A stretch of DNA of 64,000 bases from Motiliproteus sp036961355 (GCA_036961355.1 JBALVL010000001.1:62001-126000), one strand, 5' to 3'; shown: positions 1-8,861, counted from the first letter of the stretch. Translations and numbers: made by a program. Notes: generated by a model from the sequence alone, not told the origin.

Positions 1-125
1 ATGTCGAGATACAGACCAATATAATTAATCTGCATAACGATCATAACCTATAGAAATACCTTTTATTTTCAACAATTAACACTCATACACAGCCAAAGTA
101 TTAGGCCTGAGATTGTCGACAATAC

Positions 126-154
126 TTAACTTAATTGGCTATTTCAGCTAGAAT
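126..154 (+). promoter_or_regulatory. candidate sigma70 promoter of acnB
   Basis: A TTAACT box (4 of 6 matches to the -35 consensus) and a TAGAAT box (5 of 6 to the -10 consensus) are separated by 17 bases. Transcription from here would leave a leader of about 95 bases before acnB. The rest of the first 255 bases is AT-rich and shows no gene. This is pattern matching only. Confidence 0.45.
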
Positions 155-255
155 CTCCACCCGCAAATATCAATCCGAACCATCGACTTTGAAAACACCG
201 CCGGAGTCTCTGCCGCTACCACAGCGCGCCTCTGCCGGAAAACGAGGGCTATAAC

Positions 256-2850
256 GTGCTAGAAGCTTACCGCAAACATGCCGAAGAACGCGCTGCACTG
301 GGCGTACCACCAAAAGCACTAGACGCAGATCAAACCGCCGCTCTGGTTGAGTTACTCAAAAACCCGCCTGCTGGCGAAGAGCAGTTCATCACCGACCTGC
401 TGGAAAACCGTGTCCCTGCCGGTGTTGACCAGGCTGCTTACGTTAAAGCAGGATTCCTGGCTGCTGTTGCCAAAGGTGAAGCCACATCACCACTGATCAG
501 CAAGATCAAGGCTGTTGAGCTACTCGGCACCATGCTGGGTGGTTACAACATCACACCGATGATCGACGCACTGGACGACAACGAGCTGGCACCGACTGCC
601 GTTAAAGCGCTGTCTCACACCTTGCTGATGTTTGATGCTTTCCACGATGTCGAAGAGAAGATGAAAGCGGGCAACACATTCGCCAAGCAGATCATCGAAT
701 CCTGGGCTGCTGCTGAGTGGTTTACTTCTAAGCCCGCACTGGCTGACAAGATCACCCTGACCGTCTTCAAGGTCACTGGTGAGACCAATACCGACGACCT
801 GTCGCCGGCTCCAGACGCGTTCACCCGCCCTGATATCCCACTGCACGCTAACGCGATGCTGAAGATCGCCCGTGACGGCATCAACCCCGATGTCGACGGC
901 ACTGTCGGTCCTATTAAGCAGATCGAAGAGCTGCAGAAGAAGGGCCATCAGCTGGCTTACATCGGCGACGTGGTTGGTACCGGTTCTTCACGTAAGTCTG
1001 CCACCAACTCAGTGCTGTGGTTCATGGGCGATGATATCCCCAACATCCCCAACAAGCGCGCTGGCGGTTACTGCTTCGGCAGCAAGATCGCTCCGATCTT
1101 CTTCAACACCATGGAAGATGCTGGCGCCCTGCCGATCGAGATGGACGTTGCCAAGATGAACATGGGCGACGTGATCGACGTTTACCCATACGAAGGTGTG
1201 GTCAAGAACGAAGCTGGCGATGTGATCAGTGAGTTCGCACTGAAGACACCGGTTCTGTTTGACGAAGTTCAGGCTGGTGGTCGTATCCCACTGATCATCG
1301 GTCGTGGCCTGACAGCCAAGGCATGTGAAGCGCTGGGCCTACCGACTACTGAACTGTTCGCCGTACCGATTGATCCAGTAGACACCGGCAAGGGTTACTC
1401 CCTGGCGCAGAAGATGGTTGGTAAAGCATGCGGCGTCGAGGGCATCCGTCCCGGCACTTACTGTGAGCCTAAGATGACCACCGTGGGTTCCCAGGACACC
1501 ACCGGCCCGATGACCCGTGACGAGCTGAAAGATCTGGCTTGCCTGGGCTTCTCAGCCGACCTGACGATGCAGTCGTTCTGCCACACTGCGGCTTACCCGA
1601 AGCCTGTTGACGTCAATACTCACCACACCCTGCCCGACTTCATCATGAACCGTGGCGGTGTTTCACTACGCCCAGGCGACGGTGTTATCCACTCTTGGCT
1701 GAACCGCATGCTGCTGCCTGACACTGTCGGCACCGGCGGCGATTCACACACCCGCTTCCCAATCGGCATCTCATTCCCAGCTGGTTCTGGCCTGGTTGCT
1801 TTCGCAGCAGCTACTGGCGTTATGCCGCTTGATATGCCTGAATCTGTACTGGTTCGTTTCAAAGGCGACATGCAACCAGGCATCACCCTGCGTGATCTGG
1901 TTAATGCTATCCCTTTCGCAGCGATCCAGAGCGGTGAGTTGACCGTAGCCAAAGAAGGCAAAAAGAACGTCTTCTCCGGCCGCATCCTTGAGATCGAAGG
2001 CCTGCCTGACCTGAAAGTTGAGCAAGCGTTTGAACTGTCTGACTCGGCTGCCGAGCGTTCCGCTGCGGCTTGTTCAATCAAGCTCAACGAAGCACCGATC
2101 CGCGAGTACCTCAACTCCAACATCGTGATGTTGAAGTGGATGGTTGCACAGGGCTACGGCGACGAGCGCACCATCAATCGTCGTGTTGCCGCGATGCAAG
2201 AGTGGCTAGCCAACCCAGTACTGATGGAAGGCGATGCCGATGCTGACTACGCGACTGTGATCGAGATCGACCTGGCGACCATCAAAGAGCCGCTACTGGC
2301 TTGCCCGAACGATCCGGACGACGTTAAGACGCTGAAAGATGTTCAAGGCACCAAGATCGACGAAGTGTTCATCGGTTCGTGCATGACCAACATCGGCCAC
2401 TTCCGTGCTGCCGGTAAGATTCTGGAGAAGGTTGGCACTCAGTTGCCGACTCGCTTGTGGATGGCACCGCCAACCAAGATGGACGCCGCTCAGCTGACCG
2501 AAGAAGGTTACTACGGCATCTACGGCCGCGCCGGTGTTCGCACCGAGATGCCAGGCTGCTCGCTGTGTATGGGTAACCAGGCACGGGTTGCTGCCAAGAG
2601 CACTGTGATGTCGACCTCAACGCGTAACTTCCCCAACCGTCTGGGCGACGGCGCCAACGTTTACCTGTCCTCTGCCGAGCTGGCAGCGGTAGGTGCAGCA
2701 CTGGGCCGCATCCCGACCTTTGAGGAGTACATGGAGTACGCTGAAGACATCAACACCATGGCTGATGATGTTTACCGCTACCTCAACTTCGATCAGATCG
2801 ACAGCTACATCGCTGCGGCTGCGACGGTTATTCCTACTGTTGAAGCTTAA
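256..2850 (+). CDS. acnB: aconitate hydratase B (bifunctional aconitase / 2-methylisocitrate dehydratase)
   Basis: Cytoplasmic [4Fe-4S] enzyme that interconverts citrate and isocitrate in the TCA cycle; the family also hydrates 2-methylaconitate. At 864 residues it is nearly the length of E. coli AcnB (865), with very high similarity along the whole chain. The N-terminal HEAT-like region (about 1-160) is followed by the swivelling domain, with GDVVGTGSSRKS, and the catalytic core. The three cluster cysteines are C709 (GSCMTN), C768 and C771 (PGCSLCMGN). The start is GTG, chosen because the protein then begins MLEAYRKH as in other AcnB proteins; a GAGG box lies about 10 bases upstream. It stands alone, with its own candidate promoter and a terminator. 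In enterobacteria apo-AcnB also binds mRNA; nothing here tests that. Confidence 0.98.
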   Translation: MLEAYRKHAEERAALGVPPKALDADQTAALVELLKNPPAGEEQFITDLLENRVPAGVDQAAYVKAGFLAAVAKGEATSPLISKIKAVELLGTMLGGYNITPMIDALDDNELAPTAVKALSHTLLMFDAFHDVEEKMKAGNTFAKQIIESWAAAEWFTSKPALADKITLTVFKVTGETNTDDLSPAPDAFTRPDIPLHANAMLKIARDGINPDVDGTVGPIKQIEELQKKGHQLAYIGDVVGTGSSRKSATNSVLWFMGDDIPNIPNKRAGGYCFGSKIAPIFFNTMEDAGALPIEMDVAKMNMGDVIDVYPYEGVVKNEAGDVISEFALKTPVLFDEVQAGGRIPLIIGRGLTAKACEALGLPTTELFAVPIDPVDTGKGYSLAQKMVGKACGVEGIRPGTYCEPKMTTVGSQDTTGPMTRDELKDLACLGFSADLTMQSFCHTAAYPKPVDVNTHHTLPDFIMNRGGVSLRPGDGVIHSWLNRMLLPDTVGTGGDSHTRFPIGISFPAGSGLVAFAAATGVMPLDMPESVLVRFKGDMQPGITLRDLVNAIPFAAIQSGELTVAKEGKKNVFSGRILEIEGLPDLKVEQAFELSDSAAERSAAACSIKLNEAPIREYLNSNIVMLKWMVAQGYGDERTINRRVAAMQEWLANPVLMEGDADADYATVIEIDLATIKEPLLACPNDPDDVKTLKDVQGTKIDEVFIGSCMTNIGHFRAAGKILEKVGTQLPTRLWMAPPTKMDAAQLTEEGYYGIYGRAGVRTEMPGCSLCMGNQARVAAKSTVMSTSTRNFPNRLGDGANVYLSSAELAAVGAALGRIPTFEEYMEYAEDINTMADDVYRYLNFDQIDSYIAAAATVIPTVEA

Positions 2851-2910
2851 GCTTTGAGCTAGCTGCTTTTAGCTGGCTCTTTTTAGCTAACCCCGGTTAG
2901 CTAATGATGA

Positions 2911-2944
2911 AAGCCTTCGCGGGGAAACTTGCGGGGGCTTTTTT
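2911..2944 (+). terminator. rho-independent terminator of acnB
   Basis: A 10-bp stem (AAGCCTTCGC with GCGGGGGCTT, two G-U pairs) closes a 10-base loop and runs into a T tract, 60 bases after the acnB stop. Confidence 0.8.
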
Positions 2945-2980
2945 GTGGCTGGGTGGTTTTGACGTTTGGTTAGCGGCACC

Positions 2981-3002
2981 GTAGGAGCCTGCCTGCAGGC
3001 GA
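2981..3002. repeat. REP-like palindromic element, single copy
   Basis: GTAGGAGCCTGCCTGCAGGC followed by GA has the layout of the REP elements common in Pseudomonas and relatives: a GTAGGAGC head and a GC-rich inverted repeat (GCCTGC/GCAGGC). No second copy was noticed in this window. Confidence 0.6.
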
Positions 3003-3280
3003 TTCTTTCTGGCCGTATCGGTGTTTATTCTGAATGACTGCGTGTGCTGATGGCTTTATTCCGCCTTTTGCCGGGCGGAACAGAGCTATCAAATCACTCG
3101 CAAATTCAGGATAACGGCCGGGGCAAAAGTCAGGATTAGTAAAATCCACTTCTGAAATCAGATTTCGACCACCCTCACCTAAAAACTAATAAAAACTACC
3201 TCACCAGAATTAGCCGTACCACCAACCATTCCGGTATCATTAGCCAACCAAAATCGATCAACCTGGCACCCAACACCGAT
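3003..3280. other. intergenic region between acnB and the DUF2185 gene
   Basis: No credible gene is present. It holds a hairpin at 3059-3080 (7-bp stem TTCCGCC/GGCGGAA, 8-base loop) with no T run on either side, so it is not an evident terminator. No clear promoter or ribosome-binding site for the next gene could be picked out. Confidence 0.5.
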
Positions 3281-3658
3281 ATGAATGATTCCATCACCCC
3301 CAACACCACCCCGCCATTTCTGGCACTCGTTTCCAAACTGCTGGTCGGGGAAAAACCCTGCCCGGTACGTTTTATGTACAAAACCGTCCCCGCCGATCTG
3401 CGCGATACCGGTTGGCGTATGTACAGCGGCTACGAAGATCCCGAGTTCTTGGCCGACAAGAAAAATATGCAGCCGTACCCCATCGAAACCCTGCTTACAC
3501 TGGATGACTCGCTGGAAGACTTGCTCAGCAGTAAGCCCGGCACGGTGTGGGAGCGCACGCCAGGAGCCAGTTGGGTAGAGGTTGAAGATTTCGACATCCC
3601 CGAAGAGCCCGATGTCGAAACCGAGACCGTACAAAGCGTTGATCAGTTGAAGCCGTAA
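3281..3658 (+). CDS. DUF2185 (Imm33-like) family protein
   Basis: A 125-residue soluble, acidic protein with the pattern of the DUF2185 family: VRFMYKTVP, then DTGWRMYSGYED, then a spaced acidic segment and VWERTPG near the end. From memory this Pfam family was renamed Imm33 because some members act as immunity proteins of polymorphic toxins; stand-alone members such as this have no established role. No signal peptide or membrane segment is seen. The start is ATG without a good Shine-Dalgarno sequence, so it could lie slightly elsewhere. It ends 5 bases before zapE, so the two are probably co-transcribed. No toxin gene is next to it. Confidence 0.75.
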   Translation: MNDSITPNTTPPFLALVSKLLVGEKPCPVRFMYKTVPADLRDTGWRMYSGYEDPEFLADKKNMQPYPIETLLTLDDSLEDLLSSKPGTVWERTPGASWVEVEDFDIPEEPDVETETVQSVDQLKP

Positions 3659-3663
3659 GCGAT

Positions 3664-4875
3664 GTGAGCGCCTCTCTCAACGAGCGTTACCTGCAATTAA
3701 GCCAACGGCCAGACTTCGAAGCAGACCCTGGCCAACTGATCGCAATGGCCGAGTTGGAAGCTGTCGCCGAGCGACTCAATGCCAGCCATCAACAATCTGC
3801 CTGGCCGCGCCTGAATAACACGCCCCCGGCGCCGCTGGGGTTATGGCTCTGGGGGGCAGTAGGGCGCGGCAAAACACTGCTGATGGACCTGTTTTTCGAG
3901 TCTTTGGACGAACCGCGTAAGCAGCGCTCGCACTTTCATCACTTTATGCGCCACCTGCACCAGCGATTATCAAAGCTCTCTGGGCAACCTGAGCCGCTAG
4001 CCCTGGTCGCAGCCGAGTTGGCAGGGTCCAACAAAATTCTCTGTTTTGACGAGTTTTTTGTCAGCGATATTGGTGATGCAATGTTGCTGGGAAGGCTTTT
4101 TGACGCGCTATTCAAGCAAGGTGTCTTTTTGGTCGCCACGTCAAACCTTCACCCCGATCAGCTCTACCAAGATGGCCTGCAGCGGCAGCGCTTTCTGCCC
4201 GCGATCGCCGCCATCAAACAACACTGCCAAATCCACCAAATGACCGGCCCACGCGACCACCGTTTACGCCAGCTTCATCGCTCCGAGCTCTTCCTTGATA
4301 GTAGCGATTCACAAACATTAGCTGTTTTACAACAGCACTACCGATCACGCTGTGCAGCACAAGAATTGCCACTCAAGCCGCAAGGCGAGCACAACCCAGC
4401 ATTGGTAGACACGCCTCAGCTTTCGCCTCTTTCTATACTGGGCCGCGACATCCCTTGCCTGGCAAACTACCAACAAACCGCCTGGTTCAGTTTTCCAGCC
4501 CTATGCGATGGTCCGCGTAGCCAGCTAGATTACATCGCCCTGGCAGATCGCTTCGATTGCCTGATTGTCAGTGGCATTCCTGCGCTGCGCTGCAACAACG
4601 ATAATTTGTGGGTGGTGCAAGGCACCGAAGATCACCCTGCCAGCGCCACCAATCAACGACGCTTTTTAGGGCCTAACGATGATCAGTGCCGCCGATTTAT
4701 TAGCCTGATCGATGAGCTGTACGACCGATCCGTGATGTTAATCGCATCCTGCCAGGTCGGTATCGAGCAGCTCTACCCCGCAGGACCGCTGGCCTTTGCT
4801 TTTGAGCGAACCCGCAGCCGGCTACTAGAGATGCAAAGCCATGAATACCAGCAACGCTCACGCGAGCGTCGCTAG
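3664..4875 (+). CDS. zapE: cell division protein ZapE (AFG1-like AAA ATPase)
   Basis: P-loop ATPase of the AFG1/YhcM family; in E. coli ZapE acts at the constricting Z-ring late in division, under stress and low oxygen. The 403-residue chain carries Walker A GAVGRGKT (64-71), the Walker B stretch ILCFDEFF (125-132) followed by VSDIGDAMLL, and the family signatures LVATSN, FLPAIAAIKQHC and SQLDYIAL. E. coli ZapE has 375 residues. The start is GTG, 5 bases after the DUF2185 stop, which fits an operon; the upstream gene's end supplies no clear Shine-Dalgarno box. No membrane segment or targeting peptide is seen, as expected for the bacterial form. Confidence 0.93.
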   Translation: MSASLNERYLQLSQRPDFEADPGQLIAMAELEAVAERLNASHQQSAWPRLNNTPPAPLGLWLWGAVGRGKTLLMDLFFESLDEPRKQRSHFHHFMRHLHQRLSKLSGQPEPLALVAAELAGSNKILCFDEFFVSDIGDAMLLGRLFDALFKQGVFLVATSNLHPDQLYQDGLQRQRFLPAIAAIKQHCQIHQMTGPRDHRLRQLHRSELFLDSSDSQTLAVLQQHYRSRCAAQELPLKPQGEHNPALVDTPQLSPLSILGRDIPCLANYQQTAWFSFPALCDGPRSQLDYIALADRFDCLIVSGIPALRCNNDNLWVVQGTEDHPASATNQRRFLGPNDDQCRRFISLIDELYDRSVMLIASCQVGIEQLYPAGPLAFAFERTRSRLLEMQSHEYQQRSRERR

Positions 4876-4996
4876 CGAACAAAAACTCGTAACGCAATGA
4901 CCTCTGTCAAAAACACCAAAACAGTCAGTTTTCATGAACTTTAGACTCGAAAACAGTGTTTTATCACGCTTTTCGATTCTGCACCGCAATAAAATT

Positions 4997-5005
4997 TGTT
5001 ATGAT
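4997..5005 (+). promoter_or_regulatory. extended -10 promoter upstream of nhaB
   Basis: TGTTATGAT matches the extended -10 form TGnTATAAT with one change in the hexamer. No good -35 box lies at 16-18 bases. Transcription from here would give a leader of about 165 bases before nhaB. Confidence 0.5.
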
Positions 5006-5017
5006 GCCGCGCCGCTA

Positions 5018-5133
5018 AAGCAGGCGCTCATAGGTAATGAGCCCACCCCCTCCTGCTTCAGTTGCGATGCTCGATAATAAAAAGTCGTTGAACTTTGCAT
5101 GCAGCCTGTCTTTTCAGGCAAGACCGTGCAGCG
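5018..5133 (+). promoter_or_regulatory. structured 5' leader of nhaB (possible riboswitch)
   Basis: Two nested stems are visible. The outer stem pairs AAGCAGG (5018-5024) with CCTGCTT (5052-5058); inside it GCTCAT (5026-5031) pairs with ATGAGC (5037-5042) across a 5-base loop. A second structured part follows at about 5097-5130, where GCCTG and CAGGC pair within an outer TGCA/TGCA stem. The leader lies between a promoter and a sodium antiporter gene, so control by an ion or by translation is plausible. I cannot match it to a named riboswitch class from the sequence alone. Confidence 0.4.
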
Positions 5134-5175
5134 AGCGCCACGCCCTTCTGCTAACCGCTGATGTAGGAATTAAGA

Positions 5176-6678
5176 ATGACAGGCACATTCACGCAAGCTT
5201 TCGTGCGCAATTTTCTTGGAAATTCGCCAATGTGGTACAAGCAAGCCATCTTGGCTTTCTTGGTCATCAACCCAATCCTTCTAGTCATCGCTGGCCCTGT
5301 CGTGACCGGCTGGATTTTGATTTTCGAATTCATCTTCACACTGGCAATGGCGCTTAAATGCTACCCGCTTCAGCCCGGTGGCCTGCTGGCTATCGAAGCG
5401 CTGGTTATCGGCCTGTCGACACCGCAGCAACTGCTGCACGAAGTTGAGCAAAACCTACCGGTAATCCTACTGCTTATGTTTATGGTTGCCGGCATCTACT
5501 TCATGAAGAGCATGCTGCTGTATGTCTTCACTAAGCTGCTGCTTAACGTTCGTAACAAAATCTACATCTCCTTGCTGTTCTCCTTCATGGGCGCATTCCT
5601 ATCGGCCTTCCTCGATGCCCTGACCGTAACAGCGGTGCTGATCAGCGCCGGTGTTGGTTTCTACTCGGTCTACCACAAGGTTGCATCGGGCAAAGCCTAT
5701 CACCAGGAACATGACTACAACACCGACGAGGCCCTGACGGACAATACCAAAACCGAATTGGAAGACTTCCGCGCCTTTCTGCGCAGCCTGTTGATGCACG
5801 GTGCCGTTGGTACCGCGCTGGGGGGTGTTTGTACCATCGTTGGCGAACCGCAGAACCTATTGATCGGCGAAAAGATGGGTTGGGACTTTATCGAATTCTT
5901 TATCAAGGTGGCGCCAGTATCGATGCCTGTACTGTTCTTCGGTCTGATCACCGTCGTTGTGGTCGAGCGCTTTAAACTGTTCGGTTACGGCTCCCTGATC
6001 CCCGACAACGTGTTTCGTATCCTGCAGGAGTTCGATGCGGCTCAGGATGCCAAGCGCACCAAGCGCGACAAGCTGGCTCTCTACGTTCAGTTCGCAGTTG
6101 CCATGTTCCTGATCGTCGCATTGGCGTTGCACTTGGCCGAAGTCGGCCTGATTGGCTTGACCGTTATTGTGCTGGTCACCAGCTTTAACGGCATCACCGA
6201 AGAGCACCAGATCGGTAAAGCGTTTGAAGAGGCACTGCCGTTCACCGCGCTGCTGGTGGTGTTCTTTGCCATCGTTTCGGTGATTCACGATCAGCACCTG
6301 TTCAGCCCGATCATCGAATCGGTACTGGCGATGGATATCGGCGTGCAGCCGGCGATGTTCTTCATCGCTAACGGCATCCTGTCAGCGATCAGTGACAACG
6401 TCTTCGTGGCGACTGTTTACATCAACGAAGTGGCGGCGCAGTTTGAAGCTGGCAAGATCACCCGCGAGCACTACGATGCGCTGGCGATCGCGATCAATAC
6501 TGGTACTAACTTGCCAAGTGTTGCAACGCCAAACGGCCAAGCAGCCTTCCTGTTTCTGCTAACCTCCGCCGTTGCCCCGCTGATCCGCCTGTCGTACATG
6601 CGGATGGTAATCATGGCGCTGCCGTACACCATTGTACTGAGCGTGGTCGGTCTGGCTGCGGTGGTGATGTTTGTTTAA
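5176..6678 (+). CDS. nhaB: Na+/H+ antiporter NhaB
   Basis: Inner-membrane secondary transporter that expels Na+ (and Li+) in exchange for protons and helps set cytoplasmic sodium and pH. The 500-residue sequence is hydrophobic throughout, with about a dozen membrane segments, and matches NhaB along its full length (E. coli NhaB has 513 residues). Typical stretches are GNSPMWYK near the N terminus, FLDALTVTAVLIS, GGVCTIVGEPQNLLIG and NTGTNLPSVATPNGQAAFLF. The ATG has an AGGAA box 7 bases upstream. The gene is monocistronic, between a structured leader and a strong terminator. With the sodium-pumping decarboxylase genes near 34-37 kb it points to sodium-based energetics. Confidence 0.97.
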   Translation: MTGTFTQAFVRNFLGNSPMWYKQAILAFLVINPILLVIAGPVVTGWILIFEFIFTLAMALKCYPLQPGGLLAIEALVIGLSTPQQLLHEVEQNLPVILLLMFMVAGIYFMKSMLLYVFTKLLLNVRNKIYISLLFSFMGAFLSAFLDALTVTAVLISAGVGFYSVYHKVASGKAYHQEHDYNTDEALTDNTKTELEDFRAFLRSLLMHGAVGTALGGVCTIVGEPQNLLIGEKMGWDFIEFFIKVAPVSMPVLFFGLITVVVVERFKLFGYGSLIPDNVFRILQEFDAAQDAKRTKRDKLALYVQFAVAMFLIVALALHLAEVGLIGLTVIVLVTSFNGITEEHQIGKAFEEALPFTALLVVFFAIVSVIHDQHLFSPIIESVLAMDIGVQPAMFFIANGILSAISDNVFVATVYINEVAAQFEAGKITREHYDALAIAINTGTNLPSVATPNGQAAFLFLLTSAVAPLIRLSYMRMVIMALPYTIVLSVVGLAAVVMFV

Positions 6679-6707
6679 CCCCAAATATCAGCATTAGTCC
6701 AACCAAG

Positions 6708-6736
6708 AAAGGCGAGCACTGAGCTCGCCTTTTTTA
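6708..6736 (+). terminator. rho-independent terminator of nhaB
   Basis: A perfect 10-bp stem (AAAGGCGAGC with GCTCGCCTTT, loop ACTGA) is followed by a T-rich tail, 30 bases after the nhaB stop. Confidence 0.93.
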
Positions 6737-6827
6737 TTTTTTACGATTACCCGATATTTTCAACACCTCTCAGCTCTCGTCTTAATCTCTTGTTCCTCAC
6801 CCCCCTCATTCTTAACCCTCTTTCTTA

Positions 6828-6839
6828 CCCCCCCCCCCC
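6828..6839. repeat. homopolymer of 12 cytosines in a pyrimidine-rich tract
   Basis: Twelve consecutive C on the plus strand lie inside a pyrimidine-rich stretch of about 80 bases (6760-6845) upstream of selO. Such tracts are prone to slippage and to sequencing errors. No promoter elements could be placed around it with confidence. Confidence 0.9.
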
Positions 6840-6925
6840 ACTCTTCACGATCACCGCACACGATAAAACCCTACAAAGCTGGCGTTGATAATACCTGAGT
6901 AATTTGGTTAGCTATTAATCAACCT

Positions 6926-6941
6926 ACCGGCCTATGCCGGT
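6926..6941 (+). other. perfect hairpin just upstream of selO
   Basis: ACCGGC-CTAT-GCCGGT forms a 6-bp stem with a 4-base loop, followed by CACTTTTC. It lies 24 bases before the selO start, so it could be part of the selO leader or a weak terminator; the sequence does not decide. Confidence 0.4.
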
Positions 6942-6965
6942 CACTTTTCTCATATCAGGTCTGTC

Positions 6966-8510
6966 ATGTTCACAAGTGCGCTGCTACAACCTAGCCATTA
7001 CCTTGAGTTGGAATTCCAACCGGGTGGCGAGCAACCGCAAAACGGTCACGGCGATTTTCTGGCTCGTGTCCAACCCAAACCCCTGCGCCAGCCTGAACTG
7101 TTTCACCTCAACCTCCCCTTGATCAACGAGCTCGGTTTAACGACAGATCACTTCTCGGCGCAGTCATTCACCAACCACCTGAACTGCGCTCCGCTTCCTG
7201 CACACATAACGCCCTTAGCTACCGCCTATTCGGGCCATCAATTTGGCCAGTTCAACCCTACACTCGGTGACGGTCGGGCGATGCTGATAGGCGACCTAAT
7301 ACGCCCGGACGGTAAACGCTGCGAGTTACAGTTCAAAGGGGCTGGCCCAACGCCCTACTCCCGAGGAGCCGACGGCAGAGCGGTGTTACGCTCGGTGATC
7401 CGTGAATACCTTGCCAGCGAGGCGATCGCTGCTCTCAATATCCCAACGACACGTGCCCTGTGTATTATCAGCAGTCAGACACCGGTATGGCGCGAGCAGC
7501 AAGAGAGCGCTGCGCTGATGATTCGCAGCGCGCCTAGCCATTTGAGGTTCGGAACATTCGAGCATTTTTATGCTCGCAACCAGCTCAACAACCTCAAACG
7601 CTTAGTTGATTTTAGCCTCAGTCACGACTTCCCGGAGCTGCCTTGCAACCCCCAAGGCTACGCACTCTGGTTTACTCAAATCGTACAATCTACAGCTCGG
7701 TTGATGGCACAATGGCAGTCGGTGGGGTTCTGTCACGGTGTCATGAATACGGACAATTTCTCCATTTTGGGCCTAACCCTCGATTACGGTCCTTACGGTT
7801 TTCTGGAACAGTATGATCCGGCGCATATCTGCAATCACTCAGACCACCAGGGACGTTATGCATTCGATCGCCAACCGGGCATCGGTTACTGGAACTGCCT
7901 GTGTCTGGCACGCGCCTTGTCACCGTTAATCGACAAGCCCTCTATCGAGCAGGCGCTGGCCAGTTATGAGCCCACGTTACAACAGAGCTATCTCAATCTA
8001 ATGCGGCAGAAACTGGGGTTACTTGCTCCACCAATAACGGAGAGCGATATCACTGAAACAGCCGAAGATGCCGACACAAAAAGCGACGAATCCCTTATCG
8101 GCCAACTACTGCAACTGCTCACTGAACAGAAACTCGATTACAGCCGGTTTTTGCGCGGTCTTGGCTATTGGCTACAGAACCAGCAATATCACCCTTGGGT
8201 ATTCCAGCGCTGCGAACAGCTACCTATCGAGCAGTGGTTAATCCTCTACCGCCAACGGCTGGATCAACTCAAGGACAATTTGAGTGATCAGCAGCGAGGT
8301 GAGCAGATGAACAGACAAAACCCAAAGTTTGTTCTCCGAAACTACCTGGCTCAGCGTGCAATCGAGCAATCCCAACAAGGCGATAACAGCGAGTTAGATC
8401 GTTTGTTGTCACTGTTACAACAGCCCTTCGATGAACACCCGCAATGGCAGGATTATGCCGAACCGGCCGTATCGGGCAGTCCGTCAATTTGCGTCAGTTG
8501 CTCATCATAG
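6966..8510 (+). CDS. selO: protein adenylyltransferase SelO (YdiU family)
   Basis: Pseudokinase-fold enzyme that transfers AMP from ATP to Ser, Thr or Tyr of target proteins; in E. coli it modifies proteins of redox balance. The 514-residue chain shows the family's LATAYSGHQFGQFNP block, K124 in LQFKGAGPTPYSRG, the metal-binding NTDN (D263) and the following LDYGPYGF (D273). It ends in CVSCSS, the position where eukaryotic forms carry selenocysteine and bacterial forms a redox-active cysteine. E. coli SelO has 478 residues. The start is ATG with an AGG box 8 bases upstream. It has no close partner: the next gene starts 351 bases downstream. Confidence 0.95.
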   Translation: MFTSALLQPSHYLELEFQPGGEQPQNGHGDFLARVQPKPLRQPELFHLNLPLINELGLTTDHFSAQSFTNHLNCAPLPAHITPLATAYSGHQFGQFNPTLGDGRAMLIGDLIRPDGKRCELQFKGAGPTPYSRGADGRAVLRSVIREYLASEAIAALNIPTTRALCIISSQTPVWREQQESAALMIRSAPSHLRFGTFEHFYARNQLNNLKRLVDFSLSHDFPELPCNPQGYALWFTQIVQSTARLMAQWQSVGFCHGVMNTDNFSILGLTLDYGPYGFLEQYDPAHICNHSDHQGRYAFDRQPGIGYWNCLCLARALSPLIDKPSIEQALASYEPTLQQSYLNLMRQKLGLLAPPITESDITETAEDADTKSDESLIGQLLQLLTEQKLDYSRFLRGLGYWLQNQQYHPWVFQRCEQLPIEQWLILYRQRLDQLKDNLSDQQRGEQMNRQNPKFVLRNYLAQRAIEQSQQGDNSELDRLLSLLQQPFDEHPQWQDYAEPAVSGSPSICVSCSS

Positions 8511-8861
8511 TGGGGCCAACACTATTACTGACACCGCAACAAATGGTCAGCGGCACTGCCGTTGATCGCAGTAAAAAATTGATCTTTATCAACAAAACAT
8601 CAAGTCATTAAAATCAACGGAACTGAAAAATGTTTGCGCTATTAGAACCAAAACAGCCAAAAACCATTAAAACCTCAGCCCAGACCCCTTCAGTTGCTCG
8701 GATTAGCCTATTAATAGGCGATTGCGATAATTTTCAACCCCGCTACTTAGCGACGATTAGCCCTTGTATTGCTCTGCCGAATCAATACATTAAAGGAAAT
8801 TGCGCCCATGATCTCGACTAACCTTGATCATTATTGACAGCAAGGCTGGGAACACTTTTTT
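8511..8861. other. intergenic region with leader of the signalling operon
   Basis: Contains a perfect FNR/Anr-type site (8579-8592) and a TAAAAT box at 8609-8614 that could serve as -10. An open frame of 63 codons from ATG 8630 to 8821 has only a weak GGAA upstream and no recognisable family, so it is not called as a gene. Confidence 0.5.
8579..8592. promoter_or_regulatory. FNR/Anr-type binding site
   Basis: TTGATCTTTATCAA is a perfect match to the consensus TTGAT-N4-ATCAA for the oxygen sensor FNR and its relative Anr. It lies 270 bases upstream of the response-regulator start, with a TAAAAT box 16 bases downstream of it. That spacing is shorter than in standard class II sites centred at -41.5, so activation or repression cannot be told apart. 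Confidence 0.65.

Noticed and set aside
8630..8821. 63-codon ORF in the leader of the signalling operon
   Set aside because: Only a weak GGAA precedes the ATG, the composition is unlike the neighbours, and no family is recognisable.
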